Part shown: piece by piece, positions 1-8,380 of the stretch
Numbering within the stretch: the first letter of the stretch is position 1
Layout of the letters: each line of letters begins with the position of its first letter
Notes under the pieces: model-generated
Databases searched by the model: none
Told to the model about the DNA's origin: nothing
The model's input: the letters and a program-made list of their open reading frames with translations, nothing else
Assembly: GCA_003343815.1 (NCBI GenBank)
Contig: QAKL01000031.1
Location: 1 to 34,862, forward strand
Direction: 5' to 3'
Source of the DNA: Clostridiales bacterium
Lineage (GTDB): Bacteria > Bacillota > Peptococcia > Peptococcales > Peptococcaceae
Length of the DNA: 34,862 nt
Position numbers and translations under genes: made by a program

Positions 1-16
1 AAAAACTATAGTTTTT
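1..16. repeat. 16-bp perfect palindrome
   Basis: AAAAACTATAGTTTTT at the very left edge is its own reverse complement. It could be an operator or the end of a terminator belonging to a gene outside the window. The surrounding 156 bases are very AT-rich and otherwise hold only promoter-like signals. Confidence 0.3.
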
Positions 17-102
17 AACCATAAAGTTTTTACAATAATGAAATACGTAAATAAAATTATACATTTCATTGAATTAATTAAAAAAATAGCATACAATAAT
101 TA

Positions 103-131
103 TTGATTTTTCAGGAAATATGTTGCATAAT
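103..131 (+). promoter_or_regulatory. Putative promoter of the ccpN-ppdK operon
   Basis: TTGATT (103-108) and CATAAT (126-131) are separated by 17 bases. A second -10-like TATAAT overlaps at 131-136. It lies about 35 bases upstream of the first gene in an AT-rich leader. Consensus match only. Confidence 0.4.
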
Positions 132-165
132 ATAATAGTGAGATTATGATACAGCTTTGGGGGTG

Positions 166-807
166 ATGGTCATACAGTTAAATCAACGGCAAAAGGATAT
201 TTTAAATATTGTCAAGGAAAGCGGACCGATTACCGGAGAAAGCATTGCCAACAGATTGAAATTGACCAGAGCATCATTACGACCTGATTTGGCGTTTTTG
301 ACGCAGGTGGGGCTTTTGGATGCGCGTCCGCGTGTGGGCTATTATTTCAAAGGCGAGGATAATAATTACGATGCTTATCGTAAAATAATCGATTTAAAGG
401 TTAAAGATTATCAAAATGTCCCGGTTATTGTCAATGAAAATACCTCCGTGTACGATACGATCGTTAGTATGTTTGTCAATGATGTCGGCACGATTTATAT
501 CGTAAACGACGAGGGCGAACTGATGGGCGTAGTATCACGCAAAGATATGCTCAAAATGGCTATCGGTCAGGCGAATATTAATGAGCTGCCGGTTCGCATC
601 GTGATGACGAGGATGCCTAATATTATCGTCGTCACCGAGGAAGAGAGCCTCTGGCAGGCAGCCAGAAAGATGATCGAGCATGAGGTAGATAGTCTGCCGG
701 TCGTGGCAGTAGACGAGCATGGCGGATATGAGGTTTTAGGGCGCTTGACCAAAACCAATATTACCAAGGCTTTTATGGATTTGAGCAACGGCAATATCAT
801 GGATTAG
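166..807 (+). CDS. ccpN: CcpN-like HTH/CBS transcriptional repressor
   Basis: Transcriptional regulator of 213 residues, close to the usual length of CcpN, the repressor of gluconeogenic genes in Bacillus. Residues about 1-60 form a winged helix-turn-helix (GPITGESIANRLKLTRASLR), and two CBS domains follow at about 80-135 and 145-205. CBS pairs normally bind adenine nucleotides, so the protein probably senses energy state. I chose ATG 166 because the resulting MVIQLNQRQ start fits the family; an in-frame TTG at 157 and GTG at 163 also exist, and the G-run at 159-163 sits unusually close to the ATG. It is followed 13 bases later by the PPDK regulatory protein and then ppdK, matching the ccpN-yqfL order in Bacillus. 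It likely controls its own operon; this last point is inference. Confidence 0.9.
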   Translation: MVIQLNQRQKDILNIVKESGPITGESIANRLKLTRASLRPDLAFLTQVGLLDARPRVGYYFKGEDNNYDAYRKIIDLKVKDYQNVPVIVNENTSVYDTIVSMFVNDVGTIYIVNDEGELMGVVSRKDMLKMAIGQANINELPVRIVMTRMPNIIVVTEEESLWQAARKMIEHEVDSLPVVAVDEHGGYEVLGRLTKTNITKAFMDLSNGNIMD

Positions 808-820
808 AAAGAGGTGCGAG

Positions 821-1633
821 ATGAAGCAAACTATTTATATTCTTTCCGATTCACTGGGCGAAACGGCGGAATATGTCTGCCGGGCAGCTGCTTGTCAGTT
901 TGCCTGTCCAAATATGGAGTACAAGCGTATTCCGTATGTAAATGACAAAAATTATCTGTTTGAAGTTTTAGATGGGATAGATCCGACAAGCAGTATCTTG
1001 GTTTATACGCTTGTGTTGGATGATATACGCGCCTCCTTAGAGGAATATGCCGCACAAAAGGGAATTATCACGGTCGATGTTTTAGGACCGATGATGAACG
1101 CTTTGAAAAAATTAAGCGGGCAGACGCCATCGGCTACTCCGGGCAAGTCGCATGTGATGGATGACAGTTACTTTAAAAAAATAGAGGCGGTGGAATTCGC
1201 CGTAAAATATGATGACGGTCAGGATACCCGCGGCATTACTTATGCCGACATTGTGATTTTGGGAGTATCCCGCACCTCAAAAACGCCGTTATGTATGTAT
1301 TTGGCACACAGAGGATTAAAGGTGGCTAATGTGCCTTTGGTGCCGGAGGTCAAGGCTCCGGAGGAGATATTCTCACTGCCGCGCGGCAAAGTCGTGGGAC
1401 TGACCGTAAAGCCCCAAGTATTACACGAAATCCGTACCGAGAGATTAAAAACGATCGGTATTGGTAATAAAGCTGACTACGCCAGTTTTGAAAGAATCTT
1501 AGCTGAATTGGATTATGCCGAGGGAATCATGAAAAAAATTGGCTGCCCAATCATCGACGTTTCACACAAAGCGGTGGAAGAAACTGCCAGCAAAGTTTTG
1601 CAAATTTATTACAGAGGAGATAATATTTTATGA
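821..1633 (+). CDS. Pyruvate, phosphate dikinase regulatory protein (PDRP, DUF299)
   Basis: Bifunctional serine/threonine kinase and phosphorylase of 270 residues that switches pyruvate phosphate dikinase off and on. It uses ADP to phosphorylate a threonine near the catalytic histidine and phosphate to remove the group. The start TIYILSDSLGETAEYV and the P-loop GVSRTSKT (residues 148-155) are hallmarks of the DUF299/PpsR family. The target is the next gene, ppdK, whose ATG overlaps this stop codon by four bases (ATGA), so the two are translationally coupled. A GAAAGAGGTG ribosome site precedes ATG 821. The neighbour identifies the substrate as PPDK rather than PEP synthase. Confidence 0.95.
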   Translation: MKQTIYILSDSLGETAEYVCRAAACQFACPNMEYKRIPYVNDKNYLFEVLDGIDPTSSILVYTLVLDDIRASLEEYAAQKGIITVDVLGPMMNALKKLSGQTPSATPGKSHVMDDSYFKKIEAVEFAVKYDDGQDTRGITYADIVILGVSRTSKTPLCMYLAHRGLKVANVPLVPEVKAPEEIFSLPRGKVVGLTVKPQVLHEIRTERLKTIGIGNKADYASFERILAELDYAEGIMKKIGCPIIDVSHKAVEETASKVLQIYYRGDNIL

Positions 1634-4278
1634 GCAAGAAGTATGTTTACTTATTCAAAGAGGGCAACAAAGACATGCGCAGCCTGTTGGGCGGTAAAGG
1701 CGCTAACTTGGCCGAGATGACCAATATCGGGTTGCCGGTACCGCAGGGCTTGACCATTACTACTGAGGCCTGCAACAAATATTTCGCTGACGGCAATAAA
1801 TTATCCGACGAAGTGCTGGAGCAAGTTTGGGAAAAATTCGCCATCGTTGAAGAGCAGATCGGCAAAAAATTCGGTGATCCCGCCAATCCGTTAATGGTTT
1901 CCGTTCGTTCCGGTGCAGCTATTTCCATGCCCGGTATGATGGATACTATTTTGAACTTGGGTATGAATGATGTTACTGTCCAAGCAGTAGCGAAATTAAC
2001 CAACAATCCGCGCTTTGCTTACGACTGCTACCGTCGTTTCATTCAGATGTTCAGCGATGTTGTTATGGAGATCGAACATTACAAATTTGACAATATTTTA
2101 GAGAAATATAAAGAAAAAGAGGGCGTCCAACACGACCATCAGGTCAGCGCCGAGGCTTTGAAAGATGTCATCGAGGATTACAAAAAGTTAGTTAAACGTG
2201 AAAAAGGTGTAGATTTCCCGCAGGATCCTAAAGATCAGTTGTTAATGGCTATCGAGGCTGTTTTCCGCTCTTGGGGTAATCCGCGTGCGATTGTATACCG
2301 TCAGTTGAACAAAATTCCCGACGATTTAGGCACTGCTGTCAATGTCCAGTCTATGGTTTACGGTAATATGGGCAATACTTCCGGTACAGGAGTTGCTTTC
2401 ACCCGTAACCCCTCCACCGGTGAGAAAAAATTATACGGCGAATATTTGATCAACGCTCAGGGCGAGGACGTTGTTGCCGGTATCCGCACTCCGCAGCCGA
2501 TCAGCAAATTGTCCGAGGATCTGCCGGAAGTTTACGAGCATTTCGTTAAAGTTGCTAATTTGTTAGAGCAGCATTACAAAGATATGCAGGATATCGAGTT
2601 TACCATTGAAAACGGTAAATTGTATATGTTACAGACCAGAAACGGCAAACGTACCACCGCTGCTGCGATGCGTGCGGCTGTAGAAATGGTTAAAGAGGGC
2701 TTAATTGATAAAGAAACCGCGTTGACTCGTATTGACGCGCAGCAGATTGACCAGTTGCTGCATCCGAGCATCGATCCTAATGCTAAATTGGAAGTCGTAG
2801 CTCAGGGCTTGCCTGCTTCTCCTGGCGCTGCCTGCGGTAAAATTTTATTTGACGCCAATGAGGCTGAGGAACGCGGCAAAAAAGGCGAAAAAGTATTGAT
2901 GGTTCGCACCGAAACCACTCCTGACGATATCCACGGTATCATCATGGCGCAGGGTATCTTGACCAGCCGCGGCGGTATGACCAGCCACGCTGCCGTTGTC
3001 GCCAGAGGCATGGGCAAACCCTGTGTTTGCGGCTGCGACGCTTTAAAAATCGACTACGAAAACCAGTGCGTATATATTAACGGGCGCAAGGTCATGAAGG
3101 ATGAGATCATCTCCGTTGACGGCTCGACCGGTAATGTTATGTTAGGCGAGGTTCCGCTGTTACCGCCGGCATTAAGCGACGATTTCAAACAAATCTTGGC
3201 TTGGGCTGACGAGATGGGCGGTATGCAGGTTTGGGCTAATGCTGACAATCCGCGCGACGCGAAAAAAGCGCGTGAGTTCGGTGCGAAAGGTATCGGTTTG
3301 TGCCGTACCGAGCATATGTTTATGGAGCAGGATCGTCTGCCGATCGTGCAGGAAATGATCTTGGCAGAAAATCTCGAGGCTCGCGAATCAGCATTAGCAA
3401 AATTGCTGCCGATTCAGCAGGGCGACTTCTACGGTATCTTGGATGCGATGGTAGGATTGCCGGTTACTATCCGCTTGTTAGACCCGCCGTTACATGAATT
3501 CTTACCGAATGCCGAGGAGTTGGCTTTGGAGATCAATGACATGCGTCATGAAAATGCTGATGCCGCTTTAATCGAAGAAAAAGAAGAATTGCTCCGCAGC
3601 GTCCGTGCATTGCACGAGATGAACCCGATGCTCGGTCATCGCGGCAGCCGTTTGGGCGTTACTTATCCGGAAATTTATCGTATGCAGGCCAGAGCTATTC
3701 TCCAAGCTGCTGCTGATTTGATTAAAGAGGGTAAAGATATCAAAGTCGAAATCGAGCTGCCTTTGGTTATCGACGCTGAGGAAGTCAGAATGCTTCGCGA
3801 GGAAATCGAAGCTGTTGGCAGAAGTGTCATGGAGGAAAAAGGCGTACAGTTTGATTACCTGATTGGTTCCATGATCGAATTACCGCGTGCTTGCCTGCTG
3901 GCTGATGAGTTGGCTCAATATGCCGATTACTTCACTTTCGGCACCAACGACTTAACTCAGACTACTTTAGGCTTCAGCCGTGACGATGCCGAGGGTAAAT
4001 TTATGCCGGCATACCGCGAGAAGAAGATTTTGAAAGAAAATCCGTTTGCTGTCTTAGACCGCAAAGGCGTCGGCAAATTAATCGAAACTGCTGTCCAAAA
4101 GGGTCGCAGTGTGAAACCGGGTATTTCCTTTGGTATCTGCGGTGAGCACGGCGGTGAGCCCAGCTCAATCGAATTCTGCCACGGCGCAGGCTTGACCTTT
4201 GTCAGCTGCTCTCCGTATCGTGTACCGATTGCGCGTGTAGCTGCGGCTCAGGCTCAAATCAAAAACCCCAGAAAATAA
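1630..4278 (+). CDS. ppdK: Pyruvate, phosphate dikinase
   Basis: Cytosolic enzyme of 882 residues that interconverts pyruvate + ATP + phosphate with PEP + AMP + pyrophosphate. It has the N-terminal ATP-grasp nucleotide domain (GGKGANLAEM near residue 22), the swivelling phosphohistidine domain with GGMTSHAAVVARG (His453 catalytic; Thr451 is the predicted PDRP target) and the C-terminal PEP-binding TIM barrel ending in GICGEHGGEP (Cys837). Length is normal for bacterial PPDK. Codon choice is strikingly biased to GGT, CGT, GCT and TTG compared with neighbours, which suggests high expression. It is the last gene of the ccpN-PDRP-ppdK unit and is followed by a terminator. Confidence 0.98.
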   Translation: MSKKYVYLFKEGNKDMRSLLGGKGANLAEMTNIGLPVPQGLTITTEACNKYFADGNKLSDEVLEQVWEKFAIVEEQIGKKFGDPANPLMVSVRSGAAISMPGMMDTILNLGMNDVTVQAVAKLTNNPRFAYDCYRRFIQMFSDVVMEIEHYKFDNILEKYKEKEGVQHDHQVSAEALKDVIEDYKKLVKREKGVDFPQDPKDQLLMAIEAVFRSWGNPRAIVYRQLNKIPDDLGTAVNVQSMVYGNMGNTSGTGVAFTRNPSTGEKKLYGEYLINAQGEDVVAGIRTPQPISKLSEDLPEVYEHFVKVANLLEQHYKDMQDIEFTIENGKLYMLQTRNGKRTTAAAMRAAVEMVKEGLIDKETALTRIDAQQIDQLLHPSIDPNAKLEVVAQGLPASPGAACGKILFDANEAEERGKKGEKVLMVRTETTPDDIHGIIMAQGILTSRGGMTSHAAVVARGMGKPCVCGCDALKIDYENQCVYINGRKVMKDEIISVDGSTGNVMLGEVPLLPPALSDDFKQILAWADEMGGMQVWANADNPRDAKKAREFGAKGIGLCRTEHMFMEQDRLPIVQEMILAENLEARESALAKLLPIQQGDFYGILDAMVGLPVTIRLLDPPLHEFLPNAEELALEINDMRHENADAALIEEKEELLRSVRALHEMNPMLGHRGSRLGVTYPEIYRMQARAILQAAADLIKEGKDIKVEIELPLVIDAEEVRMLREEIEAVGRSVMEEKGVQFDYLIGSMIELPRACLLADELAQYADYFTFGTNDLTQTTLGFSRDDAEGKFMPAYREKKILKENPFAVLDRKGVGKLIETAVQKGRSVKPGISFGICGEHGGEPSSIEFCHGAGLTFVSCSPYRVPIARVAAAQAQIKNPRK

Positions 4279-4286
4279 TTAATTTA

Positions 4287-4317
4287 CGCCCTTTAGTCTC
4301 GGCTAAGGGACGTTTTT
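4287..4317 (+). terminator. Intrinsic terminator after ppdK
   Basis: CGCCCTTTAG and CTAAGGGACG form a 10-bp stem with G-T wobbles and a TCTCGG-type loop, followed directly by TTTTT. It lies 8 bases after the ppdK stop codon. Confidence 0.75.
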
Positions 4318-4336
4318 AGCTTTGAAAGGAGAAAGT

Positions 4337-4603
4337 ATGCTTTTAAATATCGTATTTATGGTCTTGGGAGCAGGGCTTTTCGTTGCAGGATTTGTTTGGA
4401 TGCAGAGGGAAAAAGACGACCGCGAAAGCTTGCAAATATACGGCTGGGCAGCGTATCTCGGCGCGGCGCTGTTGGCTTTAGGAATAGGCTGGAGTTTAGC
4501 CGAATATGCTGATATTTCCTTTACTTTCTGGCATGGATTAATTTTAGCAGCGGTGTTTGAGTCTTTAGCCTACTTCTTGATTCGTCCTGGATATAAGAAA
4601 TAA
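4337..4603 (+). CDS. Small hypothetical membrane protein, three predicted TM segments
   Basis: Unrecognised 88-residue protein. Hydrophobic stretches at about residues 1-21, 37-57 and 67-82 suggest three membrane helices. A charged loop (QREKDDRES) sits between the first two and a basic tail (RPGYKK) ends the protein. ATG 4337 is preceded by AAAGGAG at the correct distance; the open frame extends back to a TTG at 4322, which overlaps the ribosome site and is not needed. It stands alone between the ppdK terminator and the FNT promoter, so it may be a single-gene unit or be read by leakage from ppdK. No function assigned. Confidence 0.75.
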   Translation: MLLNIVFMVLGAGLFVAGFVWMQREKDDRESLQIYGWAAYLGAALLALGIGWSLAEYADISFTFWHGLILAAVFESLAYFLIRPGYKK

Positions 4604-4641
4604 TCCGTGTAAGAGAAATAAATTATACCATTAATAGCTGA

Positions 4642-4669
4642 TTGACAAGCGGGAATTTTGTGCTATGAT
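4642..4669 (+). promoter_or_regulatory. Strong sigma-70 type promoter for the FNT channel gene
   Basis: TTGACA at 4642-4647 and TATGAT at 4664-4669 with a 16-base spacer. A TGC just before the -10 gives an extended -10. Transcription would start about 30 bases before the AAAGGAG site and ATG 4709. Confidence 0.75.
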
Positions 4670-4708
4670 AGAAGAATATCATATTTTTCATCTAAAGGAG
4701 ATCTGACT

Positions 4709-5488
4709 ATGAACGCACCGGCACAAATTGCGCAAAATTATGTTAATATCGGTACCAACAAAACAAAACTGCCTTTAGTAAAAATGTTTATTTTAAGCAT
4801 TTTTGCCGGAGCATTTATTGCCATAGCGGGCGTGGGCGCGACGACGGCGGCAGTATCAATTGCCGGTCCCTCGGTAGCGAAATTAGTCGGAGCGTGCATC
4901 TTCCCGGCAGGATTGGCGCTATCGTTAATTGCGGGCAGTGAGCTTTTTACGGGAAATTGCTTAATAGTGATTCCACTTTTGGAGAGAAAAGTGACTTTAG
5001 CCGCAATGCTCAAAAACTGGATCGTAGTTTATCTTGGCAATTTCGTCGGAGCGCTCTTTATCAGCACGCTGGTGGTGCATAGTCATACTTTCGATCTTTT
5101 TGGGGCGAAATTAGCAGCCTCGGCGGTAGCAACCGCTGATCTGAAATGTTCGCTTTCTTTTGTCGATGCGTTTTTACGCGGGATCATGTGCAATATTTTG
5201 GTCTGTTTAGGCGTTTGGATGGCTTTTGCGGCGGATGATGTCGCGGGCAAAATCATCGGATTATTCTTCCCGGTGATGATTTTCGTCCTCTGCGGATTCG
5301 AGCACTGTATCGCTAATATGTATTACATTTCTGCCGGTATCATGGCGAATAATATGTATGCTCTGGGCGCGGCTAATTTAAGCTTGACTAATTTCCTTTT
5401 GGGCAATCTTTTGCCGGTTACTTTGGGCAATATTGCGGGCGGTGCTTTGATCGGCATCGGCTACTGGTTTGCTTATTTAAAGAAATAA
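4709..5488 (+). CDS. Formate/nitrite transporter (FNT) family channel
   Basis: Integral membrane protein of 259 residues in the FocA/NirC family, which move small monovalent anions such as formate, nitrite or hydrosulfide across the cytoplasmic membrane as pentamers. The family signatures AGSELFTGNCL, RGIMCNILVCLGVWMA and GFEHCIANMYYI are present; the histidine of the last motif is the conserved central-pore histidine. I chose ATG 4709 because AAAGGAG lies 8 bases upstream; the open frame extends 17 codons further but runs through the promoter. The gene has its own promoter and terminator. Substrate cannot be told from sequence. Formate is the natural guess for a fermenter, and the adjacent iron-sulfur protein is compatible with formate metabolism. 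Confidence 0.93.
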   Translation: MNAPAQIAQNYVNIGTNKTKLPLVKMFILSIFAGAFIAIAGVGATTAAVSIAGPSVAKLVGACIFPAGLALSLIAGSELFTGNCLIVIPLLERKVTLAAMLKNWIVVYLGNFVGALFISTLVVHSHTFDLFGAKLAASAVATADLKCSLSFVDAFLRGIMCNILVCLGVWMAFAADDVAGKIIGLFFPVMIFVLCGFEHCIANMYYISAGIMANNMYALGAANLSLTNFLLGNLLPVTLGNIAGGALIGIGYWFAYLKK

Positions 5489-5508
5489 ATATGGACAAAA
5501 TAAGAAAA

Positions 5509-5534
5509 AAGCAGCAGAGATCTCTGCTGCTTTT
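5509..5534. terminator. Palindromic intrinsic terminator after the FNT gene
   Basis: AAGCAGCAGAGA and its exact complement TCTCTGCTGCTT meet without a spacer, giving a near-perfect 24-bp palindrome flanked by A-run and T-run. It can work on either strand. Confidence 0.85.
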
Positions 5535-5567
5535 CTAAGCGTAAATATTTGCGAGGGAGGGTAAAGG

Positions 5568-6644
5568 ATGGGCTTTTTTAATCTTTCCAAAGCAGTTAAA
5601 TATCTATCTCCGCTTAAGATTGATTCTGCGCGGTGCTTACGGGTATTAAGTCCCTTGAGTAATTGCTATAAATGCGTCGATATTTGCCCCAAACAGGGTT
5701 TGAGCTTAATTGACGGCGCATGGCAGTATGAGGAGTGCAACGATTGCGGGCTGTGCGCGGCAGTATGTCCGCAAAAGGTGTTTGCATTCGAGAGAGAGAA
5801 ACTGGCGACAATGCATGAAAAAAAAGTGCTGTTGGCTTGTACGGAAAATCCTGACATTCCGGCAGGTGCGATGGAGTGCCACTGCTTGCAGCAATTTACT
5901 ATAGAAGAAATTTTAGCCGCGACCGCGCAAAATGAGGCGCTGGCGATTTATGCGCCGCCTGAAATATGCGAAAAATGTGCCAAAGGATTTTGGGCAGACG
6001 CTTTAAAAATGCGCTTGGCTAATTTGGGATTAACTGATAAAGTTATCTTTTTAAAAAACAAGCGAGAGATTGCGGTTTGGCAGCATAATGGTGCGGACGT
6101 GGGTCTCAGCCGCCGCGGCTTTTTTGAAAGTCTAAGCGCGAAAGGACAGCAGGAGCTAAAAAATTTAGCTCAAAAAACGGTAGATGAAACCCAAAAAACG
6201 CTGAATGACACCTTGGATGGTTTCCGCGAGGATAGGACGTTTATGCCTGAAAAAATTACTTCCGAGCGCGGTATCGTGCGGCAAATGCTGCAAAATAAAG
6301 CAAATGCAGAAGTAAATCTGCCGTATCATGCTCTAAAAAATACTTCGTGCATTTTTTGCACCGCCTGCACGCGTCTGTGCCCGACAGAAAGTTTAAAAGT
6401 AAATGAAAACGATACAGGCGAGAAATATTTAACTTTTGCTCCTGATTTGTGCAATGAATGTGATTTGTGCATAGATATCTGCCCGACGAAAGGTTTTTAT
6501 TGGGATGAATTGCCCGTGAGTGACTTTTTAGGCAATACGCCGCAAACCTTAGCCGAAGCGGAAAAGCAGATTTGCCAAAAGTGCGGTGAAGAGTTTTGGC
6601 AGTATCCCAAAGGGGAAGGTATTTGCCGTTTTTGTCGCGATTAA
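5568..6644 (+). CDS. Multi-cluster 4Fe-4S polyferredoxin-like protein
   Basis: Cytoplasmic electron-carrier candidate of 358 residues. The N-terminal part has two 4Fe-4S motifs (C-x9-CYKCVDICP at about residues 22-45 and CNDCGLCAAVCP near 57-68). A central domain with scattered cysteines (MECHC, CEKC) follows. A second pair of clusters lies near the C-terminus (CIFCTACTRLCP and CNECDLCIDICP), and the protein ends in a zinc-ribbon/rubredoxin-like CQKCGEEFW...CRFC. There is no signal peptide. An internal SRRGFF is not at the N-terminus, so it is not a Tat signal. Proteins of this kind often accompany formate dehydrogenases or molybdoenzymes, but none is in the window. A GGGAGGG site precedes ATG 5568. 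Its stop codon overlaps that of the convergent cinA gene. The specific role is unknown. Confidence 0.85.
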   Translation: MGFFNLSKAVKYLSPLKIDSARCLRVLSPLSNCYKCVDICPKQGLSLIDGAWQYEECNDCGLCAAVCPQKVFAFEREKLATMHEKKVLLACTENPDIPAGAMECHCLQQFTIEEILAATAQNEALAIYAPPEICEKCAKGFWADALKMRLANLGLTDKVIFLKNKREIAVWQHNGADVGLSRRGFFESLSAKGQQELKNLAQKTVDETQKTLNDTLDGFREDRTFMPEKITSERGIVRQMLQNKANAEVNLPYHALKNTSCIFCTACTRLCPTESLKVNENDTGEKYLTFAPDLCNECDLCIDICPTKGFYWDELPVSDFLGNTPQTLAEAEKQICQKCGEEFWQYPKGEGICRFCRD

Positions 6645-7153
6645 AGTTGCGCCAAAAGCAGTTTAAGCGCGAAATTTACAGTCATTTCTCGCACTTGGGC
6701 GCGTTTTGGATCGGTAAAAAATAATTTTTGCACGCTTATACCATTTATACTGTTTAGGGCGATAAAGACCGTGCCGACAGGATAATCTTTATTACCGCCG
6801 GTGGGCCCGGCAAAGCCTGTGGCAGAAAGAGCATAGTCACTTTTAAAAAGGATGCGGCAGTTTTCAGCCATGCTTTTGGCGCACTCCGGCGAAACGGCGT
6901 CATAGATATGCAGGATTTCCGCAGGTACATGGAGAATATCTCGTTTAATTTGATTAGTATAGGAAATTATTCCTCCTAAATAGATGTTTGAGGCGCCGCT
7001 TACCGAGGTCACTGCTGCGCCGATAGCGCCGCCGGTTAGGCTTTCGGCGGTGGCTAAGGTTTGCTTTTTAGCGGTTAAGGTATGAACGATTTGCGCGGCG
7101 AGAGATTTATCAAGCGGGGTAAAAGTATCAATAATTATTTCATCATAATTCAT
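6641..7153 (-). CDS. CinA C-terminal domain protein (NMN amidohydrolase, PncC type)
   Basis: Stand-alone CinA C-terminal domain of about 170 residues. The family hydrolyses nicotinamide mononucleotide to nicotinate mononucleotide in pyridine nucleotide recycling. Motifs are AESLTGGAIGAAVTSVSGAS, the YTNQIK region and ATGFAGPTGG. The upstream ATG at 7162 directly abuts AAAGGAG (7163-7169), so the second ATG at 7153, nine bases from that site, is the better start. It converges with the 4Fe-4S protein gene; the two stop codons share the palindrome TTAA. There is no terminator between them, so some antisense overlap of the transcripts is expected. Confidence 0.9.
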   Translation of the reverse strand: MNYDEIIIDTFTPLDKSLAAQIVHTLTAKKQTLATAESLTGGAIGAAVTSVSGASNIYLGGIISYTNQIKRDILHVPAEILHIYDAVSPECAKSMAENCRILFKSDYALSATGFAGPTGGNKDYPVGTVFIALNSINGISVQKLFFTDPKRAQVREMTVNFALKLLLAQL

Positions 7154-7267
7154 TTTAAGCATCTCCTTTGCTCAAATTATAGCAGAAAAATGGGTAAAAG
7201 TTAAGTAAAATCAATATGTTACATAATATTCATAGAAAAAAATTTGGGAAATTTATGCGTAAAGCTA

Positions 7268-7296
7268 TTGCATAATTATACAAATGAGCGTATAAT
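7268..7296 (+). promoter_or_regulatory. Promoter of the argCJBD operon
   Basis: TTGCAT (7268-7273), a 17-base spacer and a perfect TATAAT (7291-7296). It lies about 30 bases before argC and is overlapped by the two operator-like elements described separately. Confidence 0.75.
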
Positions 7297-7299
7297 TAT
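7269..7299. promoter_or_regulatory. Tandem ARG-box-like operators
   Basis: TGCATAATTATACA (7269-7282) matches the 14-base core of ArgR/AhrC boxes (TGMATWWWWATKCA) with one mismatch. A second, weaker element shares the ATAATTAT core at 7292-7299. The two centres are 20 bp apart, about two helical turns, as is typical for paired ARG boxes. They cover the -35 and -10, so repression of the arg operon by arginine-bound ArgR is the natural reading. No argR gene is in the window. Confidence 0.6.
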
Positions 7300-7326
7300 C
7301 TAAAATATTCAAGCGGAGGCGATCCT

Positions 7327-8367
7327 ATGCTGAAAGCAGGTATTATCGGAGCTACCGGTTACACCGGCGGCGAATTGTTAAAAATTTTGGCTAATCATCC
7401 TGAGGTGGAGCCAATTAAAGCGGCTTCGCGCAGCAATGCGGGCAATCAGGTTTCTAATGTTCATAAATTTTTGTATAAAGCTTTGGATTTGGAGGAATGC
7501 ACGATCGATACGGAGAATTTTACCGATTGTGACGTAGTGTTTTTGGCGCTGCCGCACGGCGCTTCCTCGCAGAGTGCGAAAGAATTAGTGAGTCAGGGCG
7601 TGAAAGTGGTCGATTTAGGCGCGGATTTTCGCTTGCGTACTTTAGAAAGCTACAATGAATGGTACGGCGCCGAGCATAAATGGCCGGAGGTTTTAGCCGA
7701 CACGGTGTACGGATTGCCGGAAATTTACCGTGAGCGGATCAAAGACGCCGATTTGGTGGCTAATCCCGGCTGCTATCCGACGAGTATTATCTTAGGATTA
7801 ATGCCTCTTTTAAAAAATAATTTGGTCGATGTGCATACGATTGTCGCCGATAGTAAATCTGGCGTCTCCGGCGCAGGGAAAACGCCGACAGCCAATACCC
7901 ACTATCCTGATATGAACGACGGTATTAGTGCTTATAAAATAGCCGGTCATCATCGCCATACGGCAGAGATCGAGCAGGAGTTAGGATTTTTGGCGGGGGA
8001 GGAAATGCATATTACCTTTACCCCGCATTTAACGCCGATGACCAGAGGGATATTATCAAGTATCACCGTGACGGCGAAGCAGAAGCTCTCGCAGAAAGAA
8101 ATCGACGAGTGCTACTATGAAGCGTATAAAGATGAATACTTTATCCGTCTGCGCTCTATGAATGATCTGCCCAACACCAAATGGGTGGCAGGGAGCAATT
8201 ATTGCGATATTGCTGCAGTGTGGGACGAGCGCACAGGCAGAGTTAACGTCATCTCGGTAATCGATAATTTAGTCAAAGGCGCCAGCGGTCAGGCTGTGCA
8301 GAATATGAATTTGATGTTCGGTTTAGAAGAAAACGCCGGTTTAAAATTAGGCTTTATCTATCCATGA
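7327..8367 (+). CDS. argC: N-acetyl-gamma-glutamyl-phosphate reductase
   Basis: Third enzyme of ornithine/arginine synthesis: it reduces N-acetylglutamyl phosphate to the semialdehyde with NADPH. The 346-residue length is normal. The dinucleotide-binding GATGYTGGELLKIL lies at residues 8-21, the catalytic cysteine at 149 in NPGCYPT, and the HRHTAEIEQE motif in the C-terminal half. A CGGAGG site precedes ATG 7327. It is the first gene of argC-argJ-argB-argD, with the promoter and ARG-box-like sites immediately upstream. Confidence 0.98.
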   Translation: MLKAGIIGATGYTGGELLKILANHPEVEPIKAASRSNAGNQVSNVHKFLYKALDLEECTIDTENFTDCDVVFLALPHGASSQSAKELVSQGVKVVDLGADFRLRTLESYNEWYGAEHKWPEVLADTVYGLPEIYRERIKDADLVANPGCYPTSIILGLMPLLKNNLVDVHTIVADSKSGVSGAGKTPTANTHYPDMNDGISAYKIAGHHRHTAEIEQELGFLAGEEMHITFTPHLTPMTRGILSSITVTAKQKLSQKEIDECYYEAYKDEYFIRLRSMNDLPNTKWVAGSNYCDIAAVWDERTGRVNVISVIDNLVKGASGQAVQNMNLMFGLEENAGLKLGFIYP

Positions 8368-8380
8368 GGAGTGAAATAAG

